From NCBI GenBank assembly GCA_045542595.1, contig JAZQLI010000004.1, positions 77,367 through 141,366 on the forward strand: a stretch of 64,000 bases of DNA, written 5' to 3'. The position numbers were made by a program, and so were the translations under genes. How positions within the stretch are numbered: the stretch's first letter is position 1; every line of letters starts with the position of its first letter. The notes beneath the pieces are model-generated. The model was not told the origin of the DNA and searched no databases. It saw nothing but the letters and a program-made list of their open reading frames with translations. This document shows, piece after piece, positions 44,323 to 51,827 of this stretch. The DNA is from Scatosoma sp045542595. GTDB lineage: Bacteria > Bacillota > Clostridia > Christensenellales > Borkfalkiaceae.

Positions 44323-45291
44323 ATGAAAAAAGGTATAGCGGTTGCAGGAACGATTCTCGTGGATAAACTCAACGAGATTTCCGCCTATCCTAACGTAGGG
44401 GAATTGACAAAGATACACAACGTACAAAAAGCGGTAGGCGGTTGCGTGCCTAACGTAGGTATTGATTTGAAACGGATTTGCCCTGAACTGACGGTAAAAG
44501 CGGTTGGAAAAATCGGCAACGACGAAAACGGTGCGTACGTAAAACGAATACTTGACGAAAACGGAGTGGACGTTCAGACGATTACGGTTGGTAAAGCCGA
44601 AACGAGTTTTACCGAAGTGATGAGCGTGACGGGCGGACAACGTACATTCTTTGTCTATGCAGGTGCAAACGCGTCGTTTGGTTTCGACGACGTGGATTTG
44701 GACGGATTAGACGTTAAAATGTTGCATTTAGGTTATTTCCTGTTGCTGGATAAAATGGATAACGGCGACGGGGAAAAACTCTTAAAAGCGGCAAAAGAAA
44801 AAGGGATTAAAACGTCTATCGATTTGGTCAGTGAAAACTCGGATAGATATTCTATCGTCTTGCCTTGCTTGGCTTACGTGGATAATTTAATTATCAATGA
44901 AATGGAAGCAGGAAAGATGGTGGGGATAGAGCCGACGAAAGAAAATTTGGTGCAAATCGCGCAAAAATTAAGGGAGTACGGCGTAAAAGAAAGAGTGATT
45001 ATTCACACGCCCGATTTGGGAATTTGCGTATCGGAAAACGGCGTTGAAATCGTGCCGTCGTATACGCTTTGCGATGATTTCATTCAAGGCACAACGGGTG
45101 CAGGTGATGCGTTTTGCGCAGGGGCTTTGTATGGGATTTATCAAGAAAAGAGCGATAAGGAAATATTAGAATTTGCATCCGCGGCGGCGGTGGCGTCGCT
45201 CTCTCAAGTGGACGCAATCAGCGGTTTGCGTACGGAAAAAGAAATTATGGAACTTTGTAAGAAGTTTAAAAGGAAAGAGATATGCTTGTAA
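44323..45291 (+). CDS. PfkB-family carbohydrate kinase
   Basis: 322 residues from the ATG at 44323, 1 nt after the stop of the isomerase. Ribokinase-fold signatures are present: GIAVAGTILVDKLNEI at the N-terminus, AVGGCVPNVGIDLKRI (PfkB signature 1 region with GG), GKIGNDENGAYV, and the ATP/anion-hole motif TTGAGDAFCAGALYGI near residue 257 with the catalytic Asp. It phosphorylates a ketose or ketose phosphate; followed directly by a class II aldolase, a tagatose- or fructose-6-phosphate-like substrate to the 1,6-bisphosphate is the simplest reading. An upstream in-frame start at 44290 lies within the isomerase gene. It overlaps the aldolase by 10 nt. Confidence 0.88.
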   Translation: MKKGIAVAGTILVDKLNEISAYPNVGELTKIHNVQKAVGGCVPNVGIDLKRICPELTVKAVGKIGNDENGAYVKRILDENGVDVQTITVGKAETSFTEVMSVTGGQRTFFVYAGANASFGFDDVDLDGLDVKMLHLGYFLLLDKMDNGDGEKLLKAAKEKGIKTSIDLVSENSDRYSIVLPCLAYVDNLIINEMEAGKMVGIEPTKENLVQIAQKLREYGVKERVIIHTPDLGICVSENGVEIVPSYTLCDDFIQGTTGAGDAFCAGALYGIYQEKSDKEILEFASAAAVASLSQVDAISGLRTEKEIMELCKKFKRKEICL

Positions 45292-46130
45292 ATTTAAAAG
45301 AAATTTTGAAAATAGCTGAAGAAGATAAAAGCGCGATAGGAATGTTTAACGCAACGGGTTTTGATAGCCTGCAAGCGGTAATCGGTGCGGCGGAAGAATT
45401 AAATAAACCCGTCATTATCGCGCATGCGGAAGTACATAACGTATATAACGATATTTCTATGGTAGGTCCTGCAATGGTGGCGGTGGCACAAAGTGCAAAA
45501 GTGCCCGTATGCGTTCATCTCGACCATGGTACGTCCTTAGATATGGTTTATAAGGCATTACGGCTCGGTTTTACGTCCGTAATGATGGACGCGTCCGCGC
45601 TTCCTTATGAAGAGAATTTGCGCTTGACGAAGATGATTACGGAAGCGGCGCATTCTATGAACGTTAGCGTCGAAGCGGAACTTGGTAGACTCGTAACAGG
45701 CGAAGCTGGAAGCGGTGAAGAAATGACAAACGCAAAAGCGGAAGATTTCTATACCCGTCCTGACGAAGCGGAAAGTTTTTGCAATGCAACGGGTATTGAC
45801 GCACTCGCGATTGCGTTTGGTACGGCGCACGGATTTTATTCGGCACAACCCAAGCTTGATTTCGACGTGGTTAAAAATTGCGCGAAAGCAACGGGATTGC
45901 CACTCGTTATGCACGGCGGAAGCGGCGTAAGTGAAGAAGGATTTAAAAAAGCGATTGAAAACGGTATCCGTAAAATCAATTATTATTCATATATGTCCAA
46001 GGCAGGCTATATGGCGGCAAAAGAGATAATTGAAAGCGGTAAAACGAATTATTTGCACGACGTAGAATACGCGGCGATGCAAGCCATGAAAGAAGACGTG
46101 AAAAAAGCAATAAAAATCTTTTCAAAATAG
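45282..46130 (+). CDS. Class II fructose/tagatose-bisphosphate aldolase
   Basis: 282 residues. LLNLKEIL-type start (MLVNLKEILKIAEEDKSAIGMFNATGFDSLQAVI), zinc ligands in VPVCVHLDHGTS, then MDASALPYEENLRLTKMITEAAHSMNVSVEAELGRL, the second metal His in AFGTAHGFY and LPLVMHGGSGVSEE, and a phosphate-binding KINYYSYM stretch. The size and motifs are those of the GatY/KbaY/FbaA group, which cleave ketose 1,6-bisphosphates to dihydroxyacetone phosphate and glyceraldehyde 3-phosphate. The ATG overlaps the kinase stop. It is the last gene of the operon before the terminator. Confidence 0.92.
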   Translation: MLVNLKEILKIAEEDKSAIGMFNATGFDSLQAVIGAAEELNKPVIIAHAEVHNVYNDISMVGPAMVAVAQSAKVPVCVHLDHGTSLDMVYKALRLGFTSVMMDASALPYEENLRLTKMITEAAHSMNVSVEAELGRLVTGEAGSGEEMTNAKAEDFYTRPDEAESFCNATGIDALAIAFGTAHGFYSAQPKLDFDVVKNCAKATGLPLVMHGGSGVSEEGFKKAIENGIRKINYYSYMSKAGYMAAKEIIESGKTNYLHDVEYAAMQAMKEDVKKAIKIFSK

Positions 46131-46146
46131 TCAAAACAAAACATAC

Positions 46147-46173
46147 CCCCCTAACCTCGTTGAGGTTAGGGGG
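46147..46173 (+). terminator. Terminator of the deacetylase-aldolase operon
   Basis: CCCCCTAACCTC (46147-46158) pairs with GAGGTTAGGGGG (46162-46173) over a 3 nt loop; TATTT follows. Confidence 0.8.
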
Positions 46174-46177
46174 TATT

Positions 46178-46232
46178 TGGTGCCGCTGGCCGGACTTGAA
46201 CCGGCACGGTATTTCTACCGAGGGATTTTAAG
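46178..46232 (-). pseudogene. 3' half of the host tRNA-Leu(UAA), displaced by the element
   Basis: Read on the minus strand this is a well-formed 3' half tRNA-Leu: anticodon loop CTTAAAA, 3' anticodon stem TCCCT, variable arm CGGTAGAAATACCG, T arm GCCGG TTCAAGT CCGGC, acceptor CAGCGGC and ACCA. Right of 46232 the sequence is not tRNA. Its acceptor strand pairs perfectly with GCCGCTG of the 5' half at 58702-58708, and not with the complete tRNA-Leu at 58530-58616 (GCCGATG). Confidence 0.9.
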
Positions 46233-46533
46233 GCAGATTTGGCAAATTTCAAGCAAATTTACAAGGCGGTACAAAGTGCGAAAACGGGGAGATTTTTCAC
46301 GAAAAACATATCGAAATGCCCCAAAACATACAATCCGCGTGTAATCCCGATTTTGTTCAAAAATCACACTTTTCCCCGATTTCCCCACGATAAAATTCAC
46401 TCTTTTTAGCCACTTTTCTAAAATTTTGGCGTAAAAGAGTGATTTTTTTATCCATAAAACGATTGTACCGCCAAATCCATTAGCATTTTTCTGGGTTTGC
46501 CCAAAAAATAACTTATAAACAACGTTCAAATGC
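46233..46533. other. Left end of the mobile element, gene-free
   Basis: About 300 nt with no gene. It holds the element-end block AAGTGCGAAAACGGGG...CACGAAAAA...GCCCCAAAA (46274-46326) that recurs at 41509-41561, and several short TTTTCCCC/GGGG runs that may be integrase arm sites. Similar CCCCAAAA/GGGGTAAAA runs occur at the right end near 58440-58530. Confidence 0.55.
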
Positions 46534-46591
46534 TTGCTTGTTTTGTTTTTTTGTGGTAAAATATTATTGGTGGAATGGTGGGTTAACCCAC
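46534..46591 (+). promoter_or_regulatory. Promoter with downstream palindromic operator for the DUF4143 ATPase
   Basis: TTGCTT (46534-46539), 17 bp, TAAAAT (46557-46562), then the 14 bp perfect palindrome GTGGGTTAACCCAC at 46578-46591, placed where a repressor would block elongation. GCGAGG precedes the ATG at 46616. Confidence 0.6.
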
Positions 46592-46615
46592 AAAATAACT
46601 TGCGAGGCGTAAAAA

Positions 46616-47911
46616 ATGATTATCAATAGAGATTATTATTTACAGCAATTAATCAATGCGAAACACAATGGTATGATTAAAGTGATTACGGGACTTAGAC
46701 GTTCCGGTAAATCTTTTTTGCTTTTTGAGTTGTTTAATAAGCATTTAACGGATATAGGCGTTGATTCCGCGCATATTATAAAATTTGCTTTCGATTCCCA
46801 AGATTATTTGGATTTAATCGGGGAAGATTTGTTGGAATTGAATCTTAAAAAACGCAAAGTTGACCCCGTTAAATTTAATAATTATATTAAGAGTAAAATT
46901 GTAGACGATAAAACGTATTATATTCTTCTTGATGAAATTCAGTTGTTGGATTCTTTTGAAACGGTCTTAAACGGGTATCTTAGGAAAAGCAATTTGGACG
47001 TTTACGTAACGGGAAGTAATGCAAAATTCTTGTCTAAAGACGTAATTACCGAATTTAGAGGACGTGGCTGGCAAATTCACGTGAATCCGTTATCGTTCAA
47101 AGAATATTTTGAGGCGTTCGGCAAATCTAAGGAAGAGGCGTATAACGAGTATGCCGTGTATGGAGGGCTTCCTCAGGTATATGAATTTTCGTCAGATGCC
47201 GATAAGGTGAAATATCTGAACAGTATATTTGAAGAAACGTATTTGAAGGATATTATCGAAAGAAATAAGGTGGTGAACACTAACGAGTTAGGCGAACTTC
47301 TCGATTTTTTAGCTTCTTCTATCGGCTCGTTAACCAATCCAACCAAGCTGGCGAATACGTTCGATTCCGTTAAACACGTAAAAATTCATCCAGATACGAT
47401 AAGAAAATATATCGAGTATTTTGCGGATTCCTTTTTAATTTCCACGCCGAAACGCTATGATATTAACGGTAAGGGATATATTAACTCGCCACTTAAATAC
47501 TATTTTTCGGATATGGGGTTAAGAAATGCCAGATTAAATTTCCGAGAATTAGAACTTCCGCGTCTTATGGAAAATATCGTTTACAACGAACTTGTGATGC
47601 GTGGCTATAACGTAGACGTAGGAGTTGTTGAGTTATACGAACAAAATGGTAAAGGGAAAAGCGTTTTGAAGAAAACGGAAGTGGATTTTGTTTGCAATCA
47701 GTCGGATAAAAGGTATTATATTCAAGTTTCGTACGCATTAGATTCAGAAGAAAAGATTGCGCAAGAACAAAAATCATTACTGCATATTAACGACGCTTTC
47801 AAGAAAATTATTATTGTTAAAGATTCTATGAAACCGCATTACAATCAATACGGGGTGTATATCATTGGATTATACGATTTTTTACTGAATATGAATAGTT
47901 TGGATTTTTAA
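46616..47911 (+). CDS. AAA-family ATPase with DUF4143 domain
   Basis: 431 residues. The N-terminal ATPase domain has Walker A GLRRSGKS (about 26-33), Walker B YYILLDEIQ near 100 and sensor VYVTGSNAKFL. The central part LSFKEYFEAFG and YGGLPQ is typical of the family. The C-terminal DUF4143 region (MENIVYNELVMRGYNVDVGVVE, KTEVDFVCNQSDKRYYIQVSYAL) resembles a PD-(D/E)XK-like fold in which the usual E-x-K reads Q-V-S, so nuclease activity is doubtful. Such proteins are common, often horizontally moved, and of unknown role; some are linked to toxin-antitoxin-like or defence behaviour. It has its own promoter with a palindromic operator. Confidence 0.85.
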   Translation: MIINRDYYLQQLINAKHNGMIKVITGLRRSGKSFLLFELFNKHLTDIGVDSAHIIKFAFDSQDYLDLIGEDLLELNLKKRKVDPVKFNNYIKSKIVDDKTYYILLDEIQLLDSFETVLNGYLRKSNLDVYVTGSNAKFLSKDVITEFRGRGWQIHVNPLSFKEYFEAFGKSKEEAYNEYAVYGGLPQVYEFSSDADKVKYLNSIFEETYLKDIIERNKVVNTNELGELLDFLASSIGSLTNPTKLANTFDSVKHVKIHPDTIRKYIEYFADSFLISTPKRYDINGKGYINSPLKYYFSDMGLRNARLNFRELELPRLMENIVYNELVMRGYNVDVGVVELYEQNGKGKSVLKKTEVDFVCNQSDKRYYIQVSYALDSEEKIAQEQKSLLHINDAFKKIIIVKDSMKPHYNQYGVYIIGLYDFLLNMNSLDF

Positions 47912-47992
47912 TAAAATTTTTATAAACTTGACGGAAATTGTCATATTTAGTGTGGTAAAATATATCCGCAAATAATTATTTTGGGGTAGTTT

Positions 47993-48058
47993 ATGTGGAT
48001 AGTAGCAATTTTAGTCTTTATAATAACATTTTTTGAAGATTTGTTAAAGATGAAATAG
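47993..48058 (+). CDS. Predicted 21-residue hydrophobic peptide at the head of the defence operon
   Basis: ATG at 47993 behind GGGGTAG (47983-47989), 22 codons to TAG at 48056-48058. The product opens MWIVAILVFIITFF and closes EDLLKMK: one short membrane helix and a charged tail, the look of type I toxins or small membrane regulators. It lies 23 nt ahead of the DUF6680-like gene. No antisense RNA promoter was identified with confidence, so it may also be a leader peptide or chance. Confidence 0.4.
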   Translation: MWIVAILVFIITFFEDLLKMK

Positions 48059-48081
48059 TATTACGATAGGAGAAAATTTCA

Positions 48082-48642
48082 ATGGAATGGGTAAATTGGG
48101 CGGCGCTAGTTATTATTCCAATTTTGGCTGTTATTATAGCGCAATACTTACAAGATAGAAGTGAAAAGAGAAAGGATAAAATGCGTGTTTTTTCTCACCT
48201 AATGTCTTATCGTTCTTTTGGTTATGTGGACCAATACTCGGTAAATGTTTTCAATTCAGTTCCTATCGTTTTCTATGATGATAAAGACGTTATCGAAAAA
48301 TATAATGCTTATTTAAAATCATTAAATATTAAGCCTGAGGATGCTCAAGTAAAACAAAAAGAAATCGAAGACAATAAAACAAAGATGCTTGAAGCGATGG
48401 CAAGGGCGTTAAAATATAAAAACGTAAATTGGGAACTTATTCAAAATCCTTATGTTCCAAACGGATTATTAGCGCAAATTAATGCGGAAAACATTTATAA
48501 ACAAGGTCAGTTGGAACTTGCTAAGTTGTTTGTAAATATGACAAATCCACTAACACCAATGGAAGCTGTTAAGGAATGCGGTATCGAAATCGAAAGACGT
48601 TTAAAAGAAACAAAGAAAGAGAATGCAGAAGGAGAAAAATAA
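48082..48642 (+). CDS. DUF6680-like membrane-anchored protein
   Basis: 186 residues: an N-terminal membrane helix (about 6-24, WAALVIIPILAVIIAQYLQ), a basic stretch (DRSEKRKDKMRVFSHLMSYR), then a soluble helical domain with VNVFNSVPIVFYDDKDVIEKYNAYLKSL and a Lys/Glu tail. The pattern K.RDKM.vF..LM..R....e.v.alN.v..vFy....V...w..y matches the DUF6680 family as I remember it. The function is unknown. It ends 1 nt before the nuclease-methylase start codon, so the two are expressed together; it has no role in classical restriction-modification. Confidence 0.7.
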   Translation: MEWVNWAALVIIPILAVIIAQYLQDRSEKRKDKMRVFSHLMSYRSFGYVDQYSVNVFNSVPIVFYDDKDVIEKYNAYLKSLNIKPEDAQVKQKEIEDNKTKMLEAMARALKYKNVNWELIQNPYVPNGLLAQINAENIYKQGQLELAKLFVNMTNPLTPMEAVKECGIEIERRLKETKKENAEGEK

Positions 48643-48643
48643 A

Positions 48644-50407
48644 ATGGCAGAAAAAATTATTGATTTTATTTCAGGCAAAGAAGTTAATGCAACCCCCGAG
48701 GAAGTTGAGGCAGTGCAAGTTTTTGCACAATCATTAGTAAACGATTATAAATATCCTAAGAATCTCATAATAACTCACCCGCAATTTCGCGTAAAAGCAA
48801 GACCTTCTGACGAAACAAAAGAATATCCTGTAGATATAGCAGTTTTTTCTAATGAGAAGATAGACGACGATAATTTATACATCATTGTAGAGTGTAAAAA
48901 GAAAAATCGTGAAGATGGAAAGACTCAATTACAAGACTACATGCGCCTTTCTAAGGCATATTTAGGTGTTTGGTTTAATGGCGAAGAAAGACTATTTTTG
49001 CACAAAGTAGAAAAAGATGGAAAAGTTTTCTTCGAAGATATTCCGAATATTCCTCAATATGGACAAAGATTAGAAGATATTGGTCAATATAAAAGAAAAA
49101 ATTTAGTAAAAGCGCATAACTTGAAATCAACTTTTAAGGCTATTAGAAACTATCTTGCAGGAAATACTGTTGGGGCAACAAGGGATGAAGTTTTAGCGCA
49201 GCAGTTGATTAATATTGTTTTTTGTAAAATTTATGATGAAAAGTTTACTAAACCTGACGATATGGTATCTTTTAGAAGTGGAATAAAAGAAGATAAAAAA
49301 ATCGTTGCAGAAAGAGTCCAAAATATTTTTAAGAACGTTAAGAAAGTTTACAAGGATGTTATTGATGTTGATGATAAGATTACGTTGGATAATGATTCAA
49401 TAGCATATGTAGTTGGTGAATTGCAACATTATTGCTTAATGGATGCGGAAAGAGATGTTATTGCCGATGCTTTTGAAGTATTTATCGACCATGCATTAAA
49501 AGGTGGACAAGGTCAATTTTTTACACCTCGAAATGTAATAAAAATGATTATAGAAATAGTCAATCCTAGCAATACAGATTTAATAATAGACCCAGCTTGT
49601 GGTAGTGGTGGTTTCTTAGTAGAAACATTGAGATATATTTGGAGAAAATTAGACGACCAAGCCGTAGAGTATGGGTGGAATGATTTGGTTTTACAAGCCG
49701 AAAAGACTGATGTGGCATTTAACTGTATTCGTGGCATAGACAAAGACTATTTCCTAGCAAAAGTATGCAAAGCTTATATGGCTATTATTGGCGACGGCAA
49801 AAGTGGTATTTTCTGTGAAGATAGTTTGGATAGAACTGAAAAGTGGTCTGATTTAGCTCGTCAAAGAATTGATTTACACAAATTTGATATAGTTTTAACG
49901 AATCCTCCATTTGGCAAAAATATTACGGTTAAAGGGGAGGAAAAGTTAAAACAGTATGAATTAGCATATAAATGGAAGAAAGATAAAAATACGAATGAAT
50001 ATGTTAAAGGAAAAATTAAAGACCAAGAAGCTCCCCAAATATTATTTATCGAGCGTTGTTTACAACTTCTTAATGCAAAGGGAAAGATGGCAATAGTGCT
50101 TCCTGATGGCTGTTTTGGTAATGAGAGCTTAAGCTATCTTCGTTCGTGGCTTTTAGAACGTGTAAAAATAATTGGTGTAATAGATTTACCATTGGAAACT
50201 TTCTTGCCTAACACAGGAACAAAAACTTCTGTTTTATTATGTAAAAAGGCAACGGCTGAAGAATTAAAAAAGGATTATCCTGTATTTATGTGTATAGCAC
50301 AAACTTGTGGCCATGATAGAAGAGGAAAAGAGATAGATTCTGATGATATAAAAGAAATTCCGCATTTGTTTAAGAAGTGGTGTAAAGACAATAACGTTGA
50401 ATTTTAA
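48644..50407 (+). CDS. Nuclease-methyltransferase fusion, BcgI-like type IIB/IIG restriction-modification subunit
   Basis: 587 residues from the ATG at 48644, behind AAGGAG (48629-48634). The N-terminal domain is an HsdR_N-type PD-(D/E)XK nuclease: Asp64 in YPVDIAVF and Glu83-x-Lys85 in IIVECKKKN. A helical linker (about 150-250) is followed by an N6-adenine methylase with FFTPRNVIKMI, motif I DPACGSGG at 316-323 and motif IV NPPF at 420-423. Methylation and cleavage thus reside in one chain, with specificity from the HsdS gene that follows. No ATP-dependent HsdR motor is encoded. This is the A-subunit plan of BcgI, which cuts on both sides of its bipartite site, and 587 residues is close to the BcgI A size. 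Confidence 0.82.
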   Translation: MAEKIIDFISGKEVNATPEEVEAVQVFAQSLVNDYKYPKNLIITHPQFRVKARPSDETKEYPVDIAVFSNEKIDDDNLYIIVECKKKNREDGKTQLQDYMRLSKAYLGVWFNGEERLFLHKVEKDGKVFFEDIPNIPQYGQRLEDIGQYKRKNLVKAHNLKSTFKAIRNYLAGNTVGATRDEVLAQQLINIVFCKIYDEKFTKPDDMVSFRSGIKEDKKIVAERVQNIFKNVKKVYKDVIDVDDKITLDNDSIAYVVGELQHYCLMDAERDVIADAFEVFIDHALKGGQGQFFTPRNVIKMIIEIVNPSNTDLIIDPACGSGGFLVETLRYIWRKLDDQAVEYGWNDLVLQAEKTDVAFNCIRGIDKDYFLAKVCKAYMAIIGDGKSGIFCEDSLDRTEKWSDLARQRIDLHKFDIVLTNPPFGKNITVKGEEKLKQYELAYKWKKDKNTNEYVKGKIKDQEAPQILFIERCLQLLNAKGKMAIVLPDGCFGNESLSYLRSWLLERVKIIGVIDLPLETFLPNTGTKTSVLLCKKATAEELKKDYPVFMCIAQTCGHDRRGKEIDSDDIKEIPHLFKKWCKDNNVEF

Positions 50408-50417
50408 GAGGTAAAAT

Positions 50418-51803
50418 ATGTCTGTAATTATAACTACACAATACGCAAATAAAATACGTTGCAGATATGATAATAGATTTAGTGCTCAATATTATTATCT
50501 TAAGGAACAATTGGATGGGTTGAGTAAAAGAGGTGAGCAGATATTTTCTATTGAAGAAGTATCCCCTACAATTGATAGTGGTTCATATATTGATACCTAT
50601 GTTAATTCAGGCTTGAGATATTTGCGCGTGGGAGACATGAAGAAATATATTGTTGACATGTCCGATTCTGTTTTCATATCAAAAGAAAAAGCTAAATCAA
50701 AAATGATTTTACAAAAAGGAGATCTGTGTTTTGCAAGAACGCAAGCAACTTTTGATAAATTGGGCAATTTTACGTTAATAGACGAACTTAATGAAAGTGA
50801 AACGATAAGTCAACATTTGTCCAAAATTCATCCTACAAAACATGTCTCTAGCGAATATTTATGTGCGTATCTAAATTCAAAATTTGGGAAAAGACAAATG
50901 TGTATAGCTTCCTATGGTGATACACGTGTGGAATTAACTCATAACCAAACAAAAGAAATTAAGGTTATCTTACTTGATAAGATAACGATGGCAACGATTG
51001 AGAATAAAGTTAAACAACTTCTTTTGTGTAATCGCAATGCATATCAAGCATTTAGGGAAGCTCAAGAGATTATAAATACTGAATTTTATGGAAGAACTTT
51101 CAAAGGGGATTTAACTACTACAACAAAGGATTTATTGATAGAAAACAATCTTTGGAGCCCTTCTTGTTATAATCCTACTTATATCCAAACAATTAATAGA
51201 ATAAAAAATGGTTTTCGTTATGAAAAATTAGATAATTTAGTGCTTCCTATTAAAAAAGGTGTAGAAGTGGGTAGCGAAAACTATTTAATCGAAATGGAAA
51301 AGAGCGTTGATGATGTTCCGTTTATTAGAACTTCAGATATATATAACCATGAAATAGACTATGCTCCAGATTATTATGTTTCTACGCAAATTGCACGCAA
51401 AAACAAATGTCCTGATTTACGTAGTGGGGATATAATTTTTTCTAAAGATGGCAAGGTTGGTGAAGTTGGGATTATCAATTTAGATAATAGCATTGTGCCA
51501 AGTTCTGGATTTGCTGTGTTGCGTTCAAAAGGTAAAATTTCTAGTAATTATCTTTTTGCGGTCTTATCACATAAGGAAATAATTAAAAATCAAGCAAAAA
51601 TGAAAACAGTTATTGCTGCTACAATTCCTCATTTAAAAATAGAAAAAATTAAGGATTTCTATGTGCCTATTTTTGATGATGATAAAGTTAAAAAGATTGA
51701 TGACGCTATTTCTATTTTTAGAAAGAATATAATAGAAAAGCAAAACTATATTCAAGAAATAGAAAAGATACTAAATGCCTATTATGATAAATTGTTTTCG
51801 TAG
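50418..51803 (+). CDS. hsdS: Type I-like DNA specificity subunit (HsdS)
   Basis: 461 residues with two target-recognition domains. The first (about 35-185) has RYLRVGDMKKYIVDMSDSVFISKEKAKSKMILQKGDLCFART and YGDTRVELTHNQTKEIKV; the second (about 265-440) has VPFIRTSDIYNHEIDYAPDYYVS, DLRSGDIIFSKDGKVGEVGII and AATIPHLKIEKIKDFYVPI. Each ends in a conserved helix (IENKVKQLLLCNRNAYQAFREAQEIINTEFY; KKIDDAISIFRKNIIEKQNYIQEIEKILNAYYDKLF). It directs the fused nuclease-methylase to a bipartite site. It begins 10 nt after the methylase gene. Confidence 0.88.
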   Translation: MSVIITTQYANKIRCRYDNRFSAQYYYLKEQLDGLSKRGEQIFSIEEVSPTIDSGSYIDTYVNSGLRYLRVGDMKKYIVDMSDSVFISKEKAKSKMILQKGDLCFARTQATFDKLGNFTLIDELNESETISQHLSKIHPTKHVSSEYLCAYLNSKFGKRQMCIASYGDTRVELTHNQTKEIKVILLDKITMATIENKVKQLLLCNRNAYQAFREAQEIINTEFYGRTFKGDLTTTTKDLLIENNLWSPSCYNPTYIQTINRIKNGFRYEKLDNLVLPIKKGVEVGSENYLIEMEKSVDDVPFIRTSDIYNHEIDYAPDYYVSTQIARKNKCPDLRSGDIIFSKDGKVGEVGIINLDNSIVPSSGFAVLRSKGKISSNYLFAVLSHKEIIKNQAKMKTVIAATIPHLKIEKIKDFYVPIFDDDKVKKIDDAISIFRKNIIEKQNYIQEIEKILNAYYDKLFS

Positions 51804-51827
51804 ATGATAAAACAAAGGAGAAATTAA

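Noticed and set aside
43407..44372. A 321-codon open frame antisense to the NagB-like gene
   Set aside because: It is the reverse shadow of a gene with strong codon bias. The sense frame has clear family motifs and a ribosome binding site.
48644..51803. A classical type I restriction system
   Set aside because: No HsdR helicase gene or DEAD-box motor motif is present; the nuclease domain is fused to the methylase, as in BcgI-type enzymes.
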